Assembly: GCA_028023455.1 (NCBI GenBank)
Contig: JAQFVV010012400.1
Span: 17,229,490 to 17,293,489 of the forward strand
Direction: 5' to 3'
DNA from: Epiperipatus broadwayi
Lineage: Eukaryota; Onychophora; Udeonychophora; Euonychophora; Peripatidae
DNA length: 64,000 nt
Of the stretch, positions 46,871 through 59,290 are shown in pieces. Made by a program: the position numbers and the translations under genes. A model generated the notes under the pieces. The model was given only the letters and a program-made list of their open reading frames with translations, did no database searches and was not told where the DNA came from. Every line of letters begins with the position of its first letter. Within the stretch, counting starts at the first letter, position 1.

Positions 46871-47053
46871 AGTGTGATCCCAGTCATAATAACCCAGTGA
46901 CTTACTATTGTTTATACTCATTAATATATATATTAATTATTGTTCAATTATAATCAACATTTGATATATAATACCATCTATTTTGCTATTTCTTTACTGG
47001 AAGTTTATTTTTTCATTTTTTTAAAACAATACTTTTAACAGCATTAAACTGTT
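46871..47053. other. Short spacer
   Basis: AT-rich DNA between the LINE end and the next repeat. Nothing recognised. Confidence 0.4.
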
Positions 47054-47320
47054 GCACATGCGCTTTAGATTTTAAATATAAAATGAATGAATACTAACAC
47101 TTCAACAACCACATGATAAAGTCTTTGGAAAAGATAGAATGGCCATCTATCTTTTCGAACATAAACGCTTTTGTATGGGCGAATCTTAAGTGTTTGAAAG
47201 TGAAAGCGTGAAGATATTAAATAATCACTTTAAATTACTTTTACATGTTTAAATATTATATAGTTTATAAAAAACATCGCGCTATATAAAATAATTGACT
47301 TAAAACAATACTTAATCTTT
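47054..47320 (+). mobile_element. Palindrome-cored retroposon P1, diverged copy 2
   Basis: It shares with 39735-40034 the start GCACATGCGCTTTAGA, the ATAAAGTCTTTGGAAAAGAT block, TATGGGCGAATCTTAAGTG and the tail GCGCTATATAAA...TACTTAATC. The long second arm of copy 1 is missing here; a small hairpin (AGATAG...CTATCT) stands in its place. The duplicated arm may therefore be peculiar to copy 1, or lost here. Confidence 0.6.
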
Positions 47321-48424
47321 AATATGAATGGAATTTTATCATGTAACTCATAAAATGCAAATAATAAACCAAATAAAGTAAATTTAAAACTAAACGTGCA
47401 TAGTGTTAATTAAAGAAATATACACAAATTTCAATGTTTACAATTTTCATATTTGTTGTTTTATCTTTTGATATCCCTTATTTACATGTTAATAGTAGCT
47501 AGATATCTAAATTTCTGACTATTACAGGATAGCTATCTGGTTTGTCTATATATTAATTACTAAGGGGTAAAAATCCACTTGTTTGTGAGCTGAAAGAAAA
47601 TTTCACGGTCACCTGGACCAAATTAAAATCACAAGTCGTGGACATTATAGTATATAAATGTAATCTCTTTTTTTTTTTATTATTAAATTTAATTTTGGGA
47701 CAAGCAAGAATTGCTTTATAATAATGTCTTTTTATCTTGCTCAGATAAAAGTAGAATACGGGTTCATGTTGTATTTCTTTCTTTTATATTAATTAATTTC
47801 ATTTCTTTCTTCCTCTCTTTATGTTTACGACATATATGTAAAAGTTTGATTCGATGTGCTTAACCTGTATTAAATAAATAATAATAATAGTTTTTAAAAA
47901 AGAATTTTAAAATAAATATTAAAAAGAAAAATGTAGATGAATAGTGAAACATAAATTAGAGGAACTTTTTATAACTATCTCCAGAGAAGAAAGATGAAAT
48001 TGATTGGAGATTTTAAAGAGATATGAAAATTTCACGAATAGAGCAAAAGAAAGAGGAAAAAGTGTTCTGAAGTGATTGCGGCTCCTGCTTTTAAGACTGT
48101 GACTCATAATTAAAAAAAATAATTCGATCTAATCGTGTGCATACTTACGTTTCGTATGCTCAAGTTTACTTGAATATTTTAAAACTTTATCCCTACAAAT
48201 AGAATTTTATTATAAAAAATAAATCTATTCATAGGTTATATTTTGTATGCAGCTTACGCTATGAATTTATAAAAAAAATTTTGTTTAAATTGACATTATA
48301 CATACAAATAGAAATCTATTGTACTATTTAAATAAATAATTAAATCATATATATGTATATGTGCATCTGTCTGTGTGAGTATTATCCTATTAAATATCTA
48401 AAATTCTCCTTACTTCTTCGTAAA
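47321..48424. other. AT-rich spacer upstream of the tRNA gene
   Basis: No gene recognised. The 47919-48107 minus frame is Ser/Phe-rich without family features. Simple A/T runs dominate. Confidence 0.45.
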
Positions 48425-48497
48425 GCCCGGATAGCTCAGTCGGTAGAGCGTTAGGCTTTTAACCTAACGGTCCAGGGTTCGAGTCCCTGTTCGGGCG
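48425..48497 (+). tRNA. tRNA-Lys (anticodon TTT)
   Basis: This 73-base gene folds into a full cloverleaf. The acceptor stem GCCCGGA/TTCGGGC has one G-T pair. The D arm is GCTC...GAGC with loop AGTCGGTA. The anticodon arm TTAGG/CCTAA has loop CTTTTAA, giving anticodon TTT at 48458-48460. The variable loop is CGGTC, and the T arm CAGGG/CCCTG has loop TTCGAGT. The discriminator base is G. Internal promoters match pol III A box (TAGCTCAGTCGG) and B box (GGTTCGAGTCC) consensus. There is no intron and CCA is not encoded, as is usual in animals. It reads AAA codons. It is the only RNA gene in the window that looks functional. Confidence 0.97.
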
Positions 48498-48504
48498 ATT
48501 ACTA

Positions 48505-48509
48505 TTTTT
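48505..48509 (+). terminator. Pol III terminator of tRNA-Lys
   Basis: Five T residues begin eight bases after the last base of the tRNA, the usual pol III stop signal and distance. Confidence 0.8.
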
Positions 48510-51188
48510 GCTAACAATTATTTTACTTAACGGAATTGTAAAATTTTTTAGCAAATTTTAAATAATTCAATCTTGTATCCAAAAATAATTTTGTTCTTGA
48601 ATAATAAAATGTCAATGAAAGTATTTTATAACACCCTGAAATCCACGTTTTATAAGACTTTGTATTTCTTGCTCTATATTTTGATATTTTCGTTGTTATA
48701 AAAGAAATTTGTTATTAAAATAAATTTATTGACTCCGGTTCAAAATTCAATCAAGAATTGAAAATCCAGATTCTTCTTATACATAAGAAAATAAAAAATA
48801 TCTTTACTACAAATTGAAATAGTTTTATAAAATCTCGAAAATCATCAATTAACAAGGAAAAACTGATAACCGTGAATTTATATTATAGAAATGAGATTAC
48901 TGAATCTCCTCACCTCGCATTCGTTAACCTTCAGTTACAATAGTAAAAATCCACGAATACGTTGTGTTTATTTCCGGCTGCGTTTCTGTTTCGTCAATTA
49001 ATTATTGTCAAATGCTAAAAAAAAAACTGTACCACTGGCCAGATTTTTTTTATTTTTGAATTGAAAATAATTTGAATTTTTTTGTAAGATTTATTCAGTG
49101 GAGGTAGATATATTCAACTTATATTTTTTACCTCTTCGTAATTAAAGATTTAGAGTTGCATTGTATTTAAAATTATAGAGAAAAAACATATGTAGTGTTT
49201 AAGGTTATCGCCTCTTAAATCACTGAATTTGCGACTAATTATCATTAATTTCCAGAGTGAGCTGCAAATCGGCACGCAAAAAATTGCTTTTACTGCAGTC
49301 TAAAATAAAGACGTTTTTTTTTTTTTTTTGGATTATTTTTATTTAATTAATTATACGTGCTTAGAAATAATTTTAAAGACTCATTATTTTAAGTCATCTA
49401 CAATCCCAATTAATTGAAAGTTAAAGCATATTTTGTCCATAACTTCTATACAAATTAAGATTGGTGAATTTACGGTTAATATATAACAAAATGGTTTTTA
49501 TTACATCTATGTGGCCATACTATATGGAGAGTTTTGCCTGTTTTAATAACAGTTATAAGCAAGCATAAGAAATGGTGATCTATGATGTTTATCGACATAA
49601 ATGTACAGTTAACTAACTACAAATGTAATGACTACAAAAAAAATAAAAAAATAAAATAGATTCCAATCTATTATTATTTAATTTCCCTAGCTGAAGTAAA
49701 TAACTCAATTATTTGTTTATCATGTGGTCAGTTAATGATATTTGAATACTGAAATGGTGGCTGAGAATATCAAGTCAATAGGCCAGTCTGAGCTCAGATC
49801 TTCTGATTATTGATGATGAGATAATAGTAAAAATGGGCTTATTGTTCATATTTTGAATTAGAAGTGGAAATTATATAATATGTAATCATATTTTTCATTT
49901 TTACAGTCGGTAAATCTGACTAAATTAGATTAAATATTGAACATATCTAATTACAAGTAGATATCCATTTATTGAGAATTAGAAGCTATGTTGACAATGG
50001 ACAAGATATCTTTAAAAAAAAAAATTAAGCCTGATTAAAAAAAAATTTCAAGTTTCAACCAGCCCCAAATCTCAGGTTGAAGACAAATTTACTAGCACTA
50101 TATTATGAATCCCATTTGACTGATGATAAACAACAGAAAAAATAATAATTATAGTATCTAAAAATTTGACCCTAGAATTTAAACACACAATTCTGGATGA
50201 AAATCTATGAATGAGTTTGATATATTTTTATATTACTGATCTGTGTGAGATCTTATTTTTGTATATCTCTTATTCAGGATCATTAAATAGAATAAACATT
50301 AGAATCCAGAAACTTCTCTTATTTTTACACACACAAGATATCTATTTGCTGTACAATTATTCACTTATGAAACTAAGCTTATCTGATATTTAAGAATCAA
50401 AGTTGTAGACTAAACACACAGTTCCATTCAATTGACACGGCAGAATTTTTTTACTTTTGTCTATTGAAAAGTAATGATTCTTTAGCTCTTGAACCAATTA
50501 ATTTATTATTAAATTATTCAAACCAATAATTTACCATTGTTTGTATTCATGTGAGAAAATCTCAGTGCCTTTTTGCAGGCATGACTTAAAATTAATAAAT
50601 GCTATTTAATGCAAAATACATAGCTAATCTCTTATGTTAAATAATTATATACCATATAATACTATGATTGCTAGATATGCTATAGATTTCAGCACATTAC
50701 TATATTATAATAGCAGTATATCTTTTTATATGAATAATTGTTTTGCTGATTTTTTAATATTTTATGGTCAATTTTACCAAACACACAATCATCCAACTAA
50801 CTTCACAACAGTAAACACATGTTGTGAAAAGTTGAGATAATTAAAAATTACAATCAAACTAGCTCTCTTATTATAATAATTCTAATCTATGAAAATGATA
50901 GAAAATTGTCTCTAATCTTTTATAGTTAATAATTATTTATTTGTTAACAAAATGTCATAAAAAACATGTAAAGGGTCCATCCAGAAGATAGAATCATCCA
51001 TGGCTTTATTAAAACCTTCAGTTTTGCCATTGTAATCATAGATTTGACAATTATAAAACTATTTAACTTTATACATATTATGTAAAATATAATTATATAG
51101 AGTACAAGATTGTTATATATTTTTGAAGGATTAAATAGCATTTAAATCATGCTTATAAGAATGTTATGATTTGCTCATATATATATAT
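48510..51188. other. AT-rich spacer downstream of tRNA
   Basis: No gene recognised. A poly-T run lies at about 49315-49330, and slightly CpG-richer DNA lies at 48890-49000. The frames at 50211, 50634 and 50944 show only AT-driven residues. Confidence 0.45.
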
Positions 51189-51473
51189 GATCACTAGATG
51201 GAGCTTACCAATAGCTCTAATCAAGCTTTATTTTATAAGTGCCAAAAAAGAAAAAATTCAAAATCTCTATCGGAAAGTACCTATCTCCAGACCAATTGTT
51301 TTTGAGCTTATGGCTTACCTCAGAGTCCCAGCACTCCATTGAAGTGAGCCATAAGCTTGAAAACAATTGGTTTGGAGATAGGGACTTTCTGATAGAGATT
51401 TTGAATTCTTTCTGTTTCGGTACTTATAAAATAAAACTTGATTAGATCTATTGATAAGCTCCATCTAGTTATC
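51189..51473. mobile_element. Foldback (MITE-like) element, 285 bp
   Basis: Two 130-bp arms (51189-51318 and 51344-51473) are reverse complements over their whole length with roughly one mismatch in ten, around a 25-bp loop. The ends read GATCACTAGATGGAGCTTA and its near complement. There is no coding capacity; the 51239-51445 frame crosses both arms. A target duplication is not clear because the left flank is (TA)n. Transcribed, it would form one long hairpin RNA. Confidence 0.85.
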
Positions 51474-51552
51474 ATTTAAATGCAAGCTTAAAAGTAAGTT
51501 ACAAAATTTATGACTTGTTTTATTATATATATATCAATTAACTTGATACTAA

Positions 51553-52027
51553 AAGGTAATATGCCTATGTGTTTGAAAAGGAAAGTTTTTAATAAATGTG
51601 TTTTACCAGTTCTTACTTATGCATCTGAGACTTAGACACTTAATAGAAGAGCAATATAGAGACTTCAGACCACTCAAAGAAGTATGGAGAGATGCATGTT
51701 AGGAGTAATAAGAAGAGATCGAAAATGCAATATATGGGTAAGAAAACAAACAGGTGTTACTGACCTCATTGAAAAAATTAAAAGAGGAGTTGGGCCAGAC
51801 ATATTGCTAGAAGAAATGATAATAGATGGACAATTGAAATCTTAAGCTGGATTCCAAGAGATTGTAAAAGACCCAGAAAAGTATCATATGTAAGATGGGT
51901 GGATGAAATAAGAAAGTGTGCAGAGGTGATGTGGAGAAGCTAAAGATCAGAGAAGATGGATTGAACTTGGAGAGACCTTCATCCTGCAATGGATTGATAA
52001 TGGTTGATGATAATAATGATGATGAAG
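51553..52027 (+). pseudogene. RTE-like LINE 3' end
   Basis: Translation gives LPVLTYASET (51602-51631), QRSMERCMLGV, VRKQTGVTDLIEKIKRG, SWIPRDCKRP, SYVRWVDEIRK and RRWIELGETFILQW with frameshifts between them. This chain of motifs is typical of the region after the reverse transcriptase in RTE-type and related LINEs. It ends with (GAT/AAT)n repeats at 51998-52025, the kind of short tandem tail RTE elements carry. Only the 3' end is present, consistent with 5' truncation on insertion. Confidence 0.8.
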
Positions 52028-52324
52028 GCAATTGACCATTTTTCATTAGTTGTGAAAATATCGATGCATATATCTGCATTTCATTGTCAGAAAAACTGAA
52101 AATAAAATATCATATTGCCTTATTCTAATATGAAATTTCAAATAAGGCTTGATTTCTCTAACAAATGCAGGAATAAGGTTGAGTTTCAAGCCTAGGTCAG
52201 AGTGAATGACAGAAATAATAATTTGAATTTACGTTTAAATAAACAACAGTAAGAGACATTATTTCATAATGCATATAATAAATAAAAGTCAAATAATTGT
52301 AAATAGTTTAAAGTAATATATATT
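52028..52324. other. Spacer
   Basis: Less than 300 bp of AT-rich DNA; nothing recognised. The minus frame at 51807-52079 runs antisense to the LINE and is ignored. Confidence 0.4.
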
Positions 52325-52408
52325 AAGGCTATAACCATAAGACTATGCACCTGAAAAAACGACAGTAGGAACATCTGCGAATCTTTAACCCAAGATTTAT
52401 TTAAACGA
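52325..52408 (+). repeat. Dispersed ~85-bp repeat, second copy
   Basis: GCTATAACCATAAGACTATG then CACCTGAAAAAACGACAGTA and AATCTTTAACCCAAG match the insert at 38668-38750. It is not inside any recognised element here, which shows the repeat is a separate dispersed unit. Confidence 0.65.
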
Positions 52409-52767
52409 TAATAGTTTAGTAAATCCAATACTAAAATATATGTTAATGAAAGAAAGCTGACCAACTTCCATTGACTGAAAATATAAAAAATATACATTAG
52501 TATTTCATTGTCAGAAAAATTGAGAATAAAATATTATATCATTTTAGTTTAAGCCTTGTATTTGCAATAATTTATAAAATGAAATTATATTTCTTACCAT
52601 TATTTATTTAAATATAAGTTGAAACTATTAATTTTGCCATTTATTCTAGCTTGAGTCGAAATTCAATCTTATTCTCACACCCATTAAAGAAATCGGCTTT
52701 ATTTAAACCCCAGGCTAGAATAAAGTCATGTATTGTTTTATTTTCAAATTTTCTAACAGTGGTTATA

Positions 52768-52960
52768 TATATATGTGGGAGTTGATAATCTGGACCAACT
52801 GATAAGTGATGGTTTAGCACGAAATAGTTTATTAGTGATTATTTATCTTTTCTACATGTGTGTGGTCATGTGTATCAGTTGTATGAGGTAGTGTGGATAG
52901 TTGAAAGGTGCTTGAAAATCTGAGTTCAAATTCCCTATATTTACTAACAGTGATGTGCAG
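52768..52960 (+). repeat. S1 dispersed repeat, plus copy
   Basis: Colinear with 3345-3577: GTGTGGTCATGTGTATCAGTT, GAGGTAGTGTGGATAG and a B-box-like GAGTTCAAATTCCC. It forms an inverted pair with 53047-53192. Confidence 0.65.
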
Positions 52961-53046
52961 ATATATACATCTATATTTTCACAGCCAAAAGAAGTTGTCA
53001 GATTTTTTCATTTACACATATTTTAATGCTATGATTATATATATAT

Positions 53047-53192
53047 AATATTGAAATACATGTATATTGTCTATACTAAACCTAATGTAATTATAAAGGA
53101 CTTGAACTCGAACTTTCAAGCTCCCTACATCTATTCAATCTACATTATACAACTAACACACATGACCACATATGTGTGAAAAATATAAATGG
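53047..53192 (-). repeat. S1 dispersed repeat, minus copy
   Basis: On the minus strand it reads TGTGGTCATGTGTGTTAG, TTCGAGTTCAAGTCC (B-box-like) and TAATTACATTAGGTTTAG, matching the S1 copies at 3345 and 52768. About 90 bp separate it from the plus copy. Confidence 0.65.
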
Positions 53193-53484
53193 AAATACGG
53201 GGGCAATCGGAACTGTCAATAGTGAGCTGTAAAAAAGCATTGTAAAAAGTAATAAAGAATACAGATGATATTAATATTACATATATCACATTCAAAACCC
53301 TGTTTCATTAAGCAATCTATAAATAGTTTCAAAAACTATATTAGAAATTTAAAACAATGTTAGAGCAGGTTTTCATTTCAAATACAGATTTTTCATCTTT
53401 AATAATAATACTTCCATTCATTCCATCATACAGAAACTATATAATACAAGTAAATTTTGGTGGACAACTGATTAATTTCAATCA
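53193..53484. other. Spacer
   Basis: AT-rich, nothing recognised. Confidence 0.4.
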
Positions 53485-53960
53485 ATAGAACAAACTTGCT
53501 TAATTAAGTAAATTAAATGTCTTCATTAAATCAATAAAAGCAATATATAAATTGTTCTTTTATTTCCAACATTTTTTTTACATTTGACTATCAATAAAAA
53601 CTATGCCATTATACTTTCTGATTCTTTAAAACCACATTGAGTTTCTGGCAGTCATTTATCTATGACTGGAGGCAACCTATTCAACAAAATCCATAACAGT
53701 ATCGTTGCTATAGTATAGTGGATGATAATGACATTCACAATAATTACTGCGATCTTGTCTATTCATTTTATTTTTGAAAATTGGAACAAAGAAACATCAT
53801 TAAGGTGGCACAATTTCATAGATCCATATATTTCTAAACAATTCCAATACTTTTAAAGCTAACATATCAACACCATATTTCAAAACTTCCCATTTTTAAG
53901 ATTACCAAGTACTGTTTTGACTTCAGTAAGCTGGATATCTTCAACCAAAACTAAATAAGT
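53485..53960 (-). pseudogene. LINE reverse-transcriptase fragment
   Basis: Reading the minus strand gives EVKTVLGNLKNGK (~53890-53930), FKIKIDKI-like and RQDRSNYC (~53755), NRLPPVIDK then LPETQCGF (~53640-53690) and IAFIDLMKTFNLLN (~53505-53548). These follow the order of RT blocks 0 to A in RTE/BovB-like and related LINEs (L-x-N-G-K; N-R-L; QCGF; FIDLxKAFD). The catalytic D-containing block reads IDLMKTFN, so the motif is decayed, and several frameshifts are present. It may be part of the same family as the plus-strand 3' end at 51553. Confidence 0.7.
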
Positions 53961-54894
53961 AGTATGGTGAAAAAATCTGCTCTTGAATGTATTGATAAAA
54001 TTATGTTTATTATTGCATGTTTAAATGTTCAGGAAGTCATGTGACATTCAGGCAGAAAATAAGAATTTTTTTCAATTGACCAAAACAGATTTTTAAAAAT
54101 AAATATTGTCTTAACTAGGAATAGAGCCAGAAACCTTTAACTTTTAAATCCACCATTCTAATGCTGCACTAAATAGAACAAAGTATTTATTACTAAAACT
54201 ACACAATAATACAATTCAGTTGCACAGAATTGTGTAAAAAGTAAAAGTCTTTAAATAGCTCAGATTAGGGCATTAATTTCATCAAGCTTGATATACAAAG
54301 AATTAGCAAAGAAGAGGATGTTATTCACTAAGCCTGTTAAATGCTGAGGCTTTAAGGTTTATTTATTCTACTTCCAGCTAAGGATAATTTAGATATCAAT
54401 TTATTGACTCTATGTTCTATAATTCTGACTGATTGACAAAATAACCCTAAGCTTTTTTAGAACTGGAAAATTTATAACATATAACTAAATTATGTACTAG
54501 GAATAAATATAGTGATATATGTGAATAAAAGAAATACATTATTATGTATAACTGTATTATTAATAAAAATAAATGCACTGTTGATTTAGAACAATTTCCT
54601 GCTGACAATCTCAATTTTGTTAATTTGTTGGAATTTTGGGGTTCACCTTGCTGGGATGCTAATAGTAGAAAAGTAATAGTATTGAAAACATATTGTTATG
54701 CCTATTAACAACATACTGATTTTCAAAGATATTTTTGATTTGGATCAATAATAAAGACTTTACTATTCAATTGCTAAAATTAAATTTTAATTATATATTT
54801 TTATTGAGTTTTTGATTATCTATAAGTTTATAAATAATTTTACATCAGTTTCCATTTTTCATTATTATTACTATCTTCTATCAGGAAGCTTATT
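53961..54894. other. AT-rich spacer
   Basis: No structure recognised. Confidence 0.45.
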
Positions 54895-55190
54895 GTTATT
54901 TAGTGCAAGAAAAAGGAGTTTTGGCCACCAGAGAAATTAGACCAAAATAAGGATTTGGAATGTAGGCATTGTTTATGTGGAGATGGATGGGAGAGGAATT
55001 GAACATTTAGTTTTGGAATGTAGGATGTTGAAAAAGGATCGAAATTGAAAGAAATTTAAGATGAATAGAAATAAAAGAAATTTTATGATTTTTTGTTAAG
55101 ATCTTTATAATGAAAATAGATAATTTGAGGATAAGATACTAGAATTAATAGATTTGTTACAATGGAAAAGGAAAAAGAGATGAATTAACT
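54895..55190 (+). pseudogene. LINE 3' fragment with Cys/His segment
   Basis: Translation gives LECRHCLCG (from 54955), then IEHLVLECRMLKKDRN (~54998-55045). This is a C-x2-C...H-x4-C arrangement, as at the C-terminus of the LINE on the minus strand (ICKLC...RHLLIKC near 61850). A tail ILELIDLLQWKRKKR follows. Frameshifts occur between the parts. It is a truncated relic. Confidence 0.6.
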
Positions 55191-56996
55191 TTAGAATAAT
55201 AATTTGGTAATAAAAAGTAAATGAATTAAGCTATCATTAAAACAAGAAGTAAATGAATTTATTGTGATATATAATAGTTTCACAATTAAGGAATGCTTAA
55301 CTATTAGTGGAATTCCTGAGAATGCGATTTATGTGCTTTGTTTAAGGTGAAGTCATTTTACATAATAATTGCCTTTGTTGTTGTAGTTATTATAATAAAA
55401 AATTTAGTTTCAAATTTTAGGTTGTCATTAAAACTCTAAATGGGGGGGACGGGACTCCAAATTAAAAAAAATGAATTTAGAATGAAGTTTGTAGAATAAT
55501 TTCTAATAATGTTACGATTTTTTTGTTTAAGTTTTTAAAACAAACATGGGGAATATGGCAGTAGAATAATGGAAATTTATAATTACATTAAACACTATTT
55601 TTCTTCATAAATCATATGTATTTAATGTTTTAACTGTTAAGACTTTAAATTGTTGATATAGTAGAAACAGACAGAAATTACATTGCTTAAATATTGTTCT
55701 AACAATAAAAACCTAAATGATAAATCACTAAAATGATCTATTAGTGATGATATATCCCAAAATTTAATCATGGTGCCAATCAGAAATCCATTCATTTATA
55801 AAAGTGCTAGAAAATATGTTATTGGATAAATTATTGACTCATATTGAGATCAAGTGTCTCTACGGTATTTTTCCAATTACAATATTTCTTAACAAAATAT
55901 GTAAATGATCTTTTGATGTAATTTATAAATTATGTAAATCAGATGGAGACACACTTTTTACATATTACTGATTATCAACCATTTTTTATTTATTTCACAT
56001 TTTCCAATGCAACAAAGATGTGATTTTACAATAGTAATCCTTAAAGTATTATAGCAATCTGAAAAAATATTGATTAGTCTTATGATTTTGTTATCATAGG
56101 TTTAGAATTTTACAAAGAAATTTTAATTATTCTTAAACTATATTTTTCTCTAATTATCCAAGCAATATTTTGACATTATGCTTTTTGATTAGTGACAAAA
56201 AGATAATAAGAACTGCTATATCATTGTTAAGATTTAGTTATTAGATGTATAATAATTTTCCAAAACAACCACAATTATACTATTCAATAATTGAATTAAT
56301 TCTGGTGAAAGCAATATTATAGAGACTTAAAATAACTGCCCCAAAAATTAAGCTTTGTAATACATCTTCAGATATTGTTTAATTCATGGCTATCTTTATG
56401 ACCTAAGTAAAATGCAGATTTGCTACTGTACTGTTATCAATGAAGACATAATATCTATGTAGTAATACAATTAAGTACTTATGGGGAGAATCATGAAAGA
56501 AAAAATAATAATTAATCAATAAATACATGATATTTTAATCTATGTTCTGATGGAAAGTTAAAACTTATTACTTTTATTTGTTATATAATTTGTATATATT
56601 ACAGTAAATTCATTTAAAAAATAAATATATTTTAATATAAATAAATGAGTAATTCAAATTGATCATTCAATTTTTGTAGCTAGTTTATTTAATCTTATTT
56701 GCAATTTCTTTGAGGATATTCCAAACAATTTGTCTGAATTTCTTGTAATAAAGTCCATTGAATTAATGCTAACTTATTTGTTTGGAATAATTTTTGAACT
56801 CTTATTACTTATTTAGTGTGTAAATATTAGAATGTATAGTTTACTGATGACTTCATTAAATCCAGTTTTGTTACTATAGATTCAACAAACATTAGCTATA
56901 TGGTTTTATGATTTGTTGTTTGTCCATATTTACACAGTTCTTTTACATAGTAGCTATTTTTTGAACTATTTCTGTAATTTATTCTGATGTTACTGC
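55191..56996. other. AT-rich spacer
   Basis: No gene recognised. A G6 run followed by GACGGGAC lies at 55442. Confidence 0.45.
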
Positions 56997-57070
56997 CTGG
57001 TTTGGTTTTAGCATAATGGTAAAGTAACTCCATAGAGCTAAAGATTCCAGGATCAATTCTCAGCTGATTA
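56997..57070 (+). repeat. tRNA-like SINE remnant
   Basis: TAGCATAATGGTAAAG resembles an A box and AGGATCAATTCTC a B box, about 40 bp apart. There is no clear tail or second copy. Confidence 0.3.
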
Positions 57071-58499
57071 GCCTAAAGAATCAGTTCAGAAAATAAAAGA
57101 AACTTAAATATTCAGTCTGCAGTTAGAGTATTTGAATATAATATGGTCTCATCCAATTAATTAACTATATAGCTTTTATATATACAATATTAGTTTGAAC
57201 CATTAAAACTATAAATATTATAGGCAACTTGAAGAATTGTAGGCAGACAATTATACACTCAGCAAAATATAAAAAAAATATGAAAGTTTATATGTTTTAA
57301 TGTATAAAGGTGAATAAAACTTCTCATAAAGGGATACTGACATTGATGACAAATAATATATTAATCATATTAACTATCAACTGTAAGATAAACTCATAGC
57401 AAAATTCTTCTTTGCAGATAGCAAACTGAGTAAGGCATTTTATTGTCAGTATTCTACTATAGATTCTTATGATAGTGTTAATAAGGTTTCCAGTTACATT
57501 TTGGCAATTGGCTTTCAGTTAAGAATTTTGGATGGCATATCTATCCAGAAATAACTTTTACTTTTGCTTTAACATTAAAACATCATGTTAATATCTTTTC
57601 TTTATGCTTTCAAAAAAATGTTAAAGCAGTAGCACCCCCCCCCCCATCACAATACTGTCACATAGTGCATTAGATACAAAGATCTAAGTGTACTGTTCTC
57701 AGATCCAAATCTCCTCACTCACAAAAGCCATAAACTAGAAACTAGTCTGGTGATATTAGATAGGTATTATAAAGCACTACCATTTAACATCTATTGACTA
57801 CTAAAACTGGCATTAGGTGATACTATTATGGTGAAAAAATTTTGTTATTTTACTATGCTATTCAAGCATTAAAAAATATTTATTACAAAATAAATTCATA
57901 AATTTTATGAACTCACCCACCTGAACAAGCACCATCATTAATCACCTCTCAGTCATCCACTTCCTCATTTTGTGCATTCAGTCATATAATTGTTCTTTCT
58001 TTTTAATTTTATTTCTGTATTGGCTTATACACAAATGTATTACTCTATATTTTTGTTACAGCGTCACTGTTTTTCAAGAGTCTAAAAAAATAAAAATAGA
58101 AAATTGGTGGAAATGTTTTGATTGTTTTCTGATTTTAAGACCAAAAAGCAGATGTTAGACATAGAAAAACGATCAGCATTAAAGGCATTTTGGGGTTTAT
58201 TTATTTTTTTATTGTATCTTTATTTCATATGATTTCAAAAGAATGAATGGTAGTGTGGAAAAAGATATTTACACATGGGGAAAAGAATTGTGAATAACTT
58301 CATGTGTGTGTATATATATAATTAAATAAGAACCCAGATATATTAATCTTTATTTAATATCTGGGCTAGAGCCAATCTCTAGTTTAGTAACTGATTAGTG
58401 AGATCATTACTGTAATTATCTGAACTAGATGGTGTCAAAGTTATTAGTGAAGTAAGTTTGCTATTTGTAAATCAAAATGTAACAATTTACTATTGATAA
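57071..58499. other. AT-rich spacer with C-run and small palindrome
   Basis: A C10 run lies near 57636. AGCCCAGATAT-type arms around 58332 and 58362 form a short palindrome (ACCCAGATAT...ATATCTGGG). The 57970-58158 frame has no family features. Confidence 0.45.
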
Positions 58500-58590
58500 A
58501 TTCTGTTCATGTGAGACAGGGTATGCTTGGCCAAATGTTGATTGCTGCTTCAGCACAAAATGCACCTTGGAGGTCATTTGTTTTTATTGT
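58500..58590 (+). repeat. S1 dispersed repeat, 5' fragment
   Basis: GGCCAAATGTTGATTGCTGC then TTCAGCACAAAATGCA and GGAGGTCATTTG correspond to 3357-3415 of the first S1 copy. The tRNA-like 3' half is absent. Confidence 0.45.
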
Positions 58591-59194
58591 ATCTTTATTC
58601 ATATGATTTCAAAAAAGCATGCGGTGATCTGAAGGTTATTTAATATACTTATATGTGGAAAACTGTGAATAGAGGGTTTCTCCGATGTCTTATTGTGTAG
58701 ATTTTTAAACATTAATTTGTACCGTATATTACGTAACAATGTTTGCTATTCGTGATTTTTCAAACGGTAGCTACTTTAAAGAGTAAAATGTTTCTTTTGG
58801 AATTTTCTTAATCTCTAATTTTTTTTAATTAAAAAGCTGTTTGTTTTTAATTGAGAGAAAATGCTTGATTTGAAATCAAAGATTGTAATATTAACCATCC
58901 TAGATTCGACAATAAAAAAATATCTTAGTAAAGGTGTATTGATTAATAAACAACTTCAGAAAATTACTTTTTTTTTTGTAAAAAAAATTTTTTTAAATAT
59001 TAAGCAAAGTTTTTATGCTTAAAAAGACATTGAATGCTAATTTACGTGGAAGGGTAGGAAAGAGGAGTTTATACATCCATCACAAAAGAACAATAACAAA
59101 GGTCTATGAGAAAGTCTGGCATGGTTTTTAACCCAAACACATCTAATGCTAGTGCCAGTCGAAAATACAATTTATCTATTTATTATATTTATAA
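58591..59194. other. AT-rich spacer
   Basis: No gene recognised. A possible repeat with TAGTGCCAGTCG lies near 59150. Confidence 0.4.
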
Positions 59195-59290
59195 ATGAAT
59201 TTGTGATGTTGATGTGATGTGACGCACTGTGGCTTCTCCTTTTTTGGAGTCGGGAATCTCTCAGCCACTATGTGCCATTGGAAAGATTTA
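59195..59290 (+). repeat. Dispersed hairpin repeat H1, copy 1
   Basis: CTGTGGCTTCTCC...GGGAATCTCTCAGCCACTA can fold with stem GTGGCT/AGCCAC. The same arrangement recurs at 61105-61200. Confidence 0.5.
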
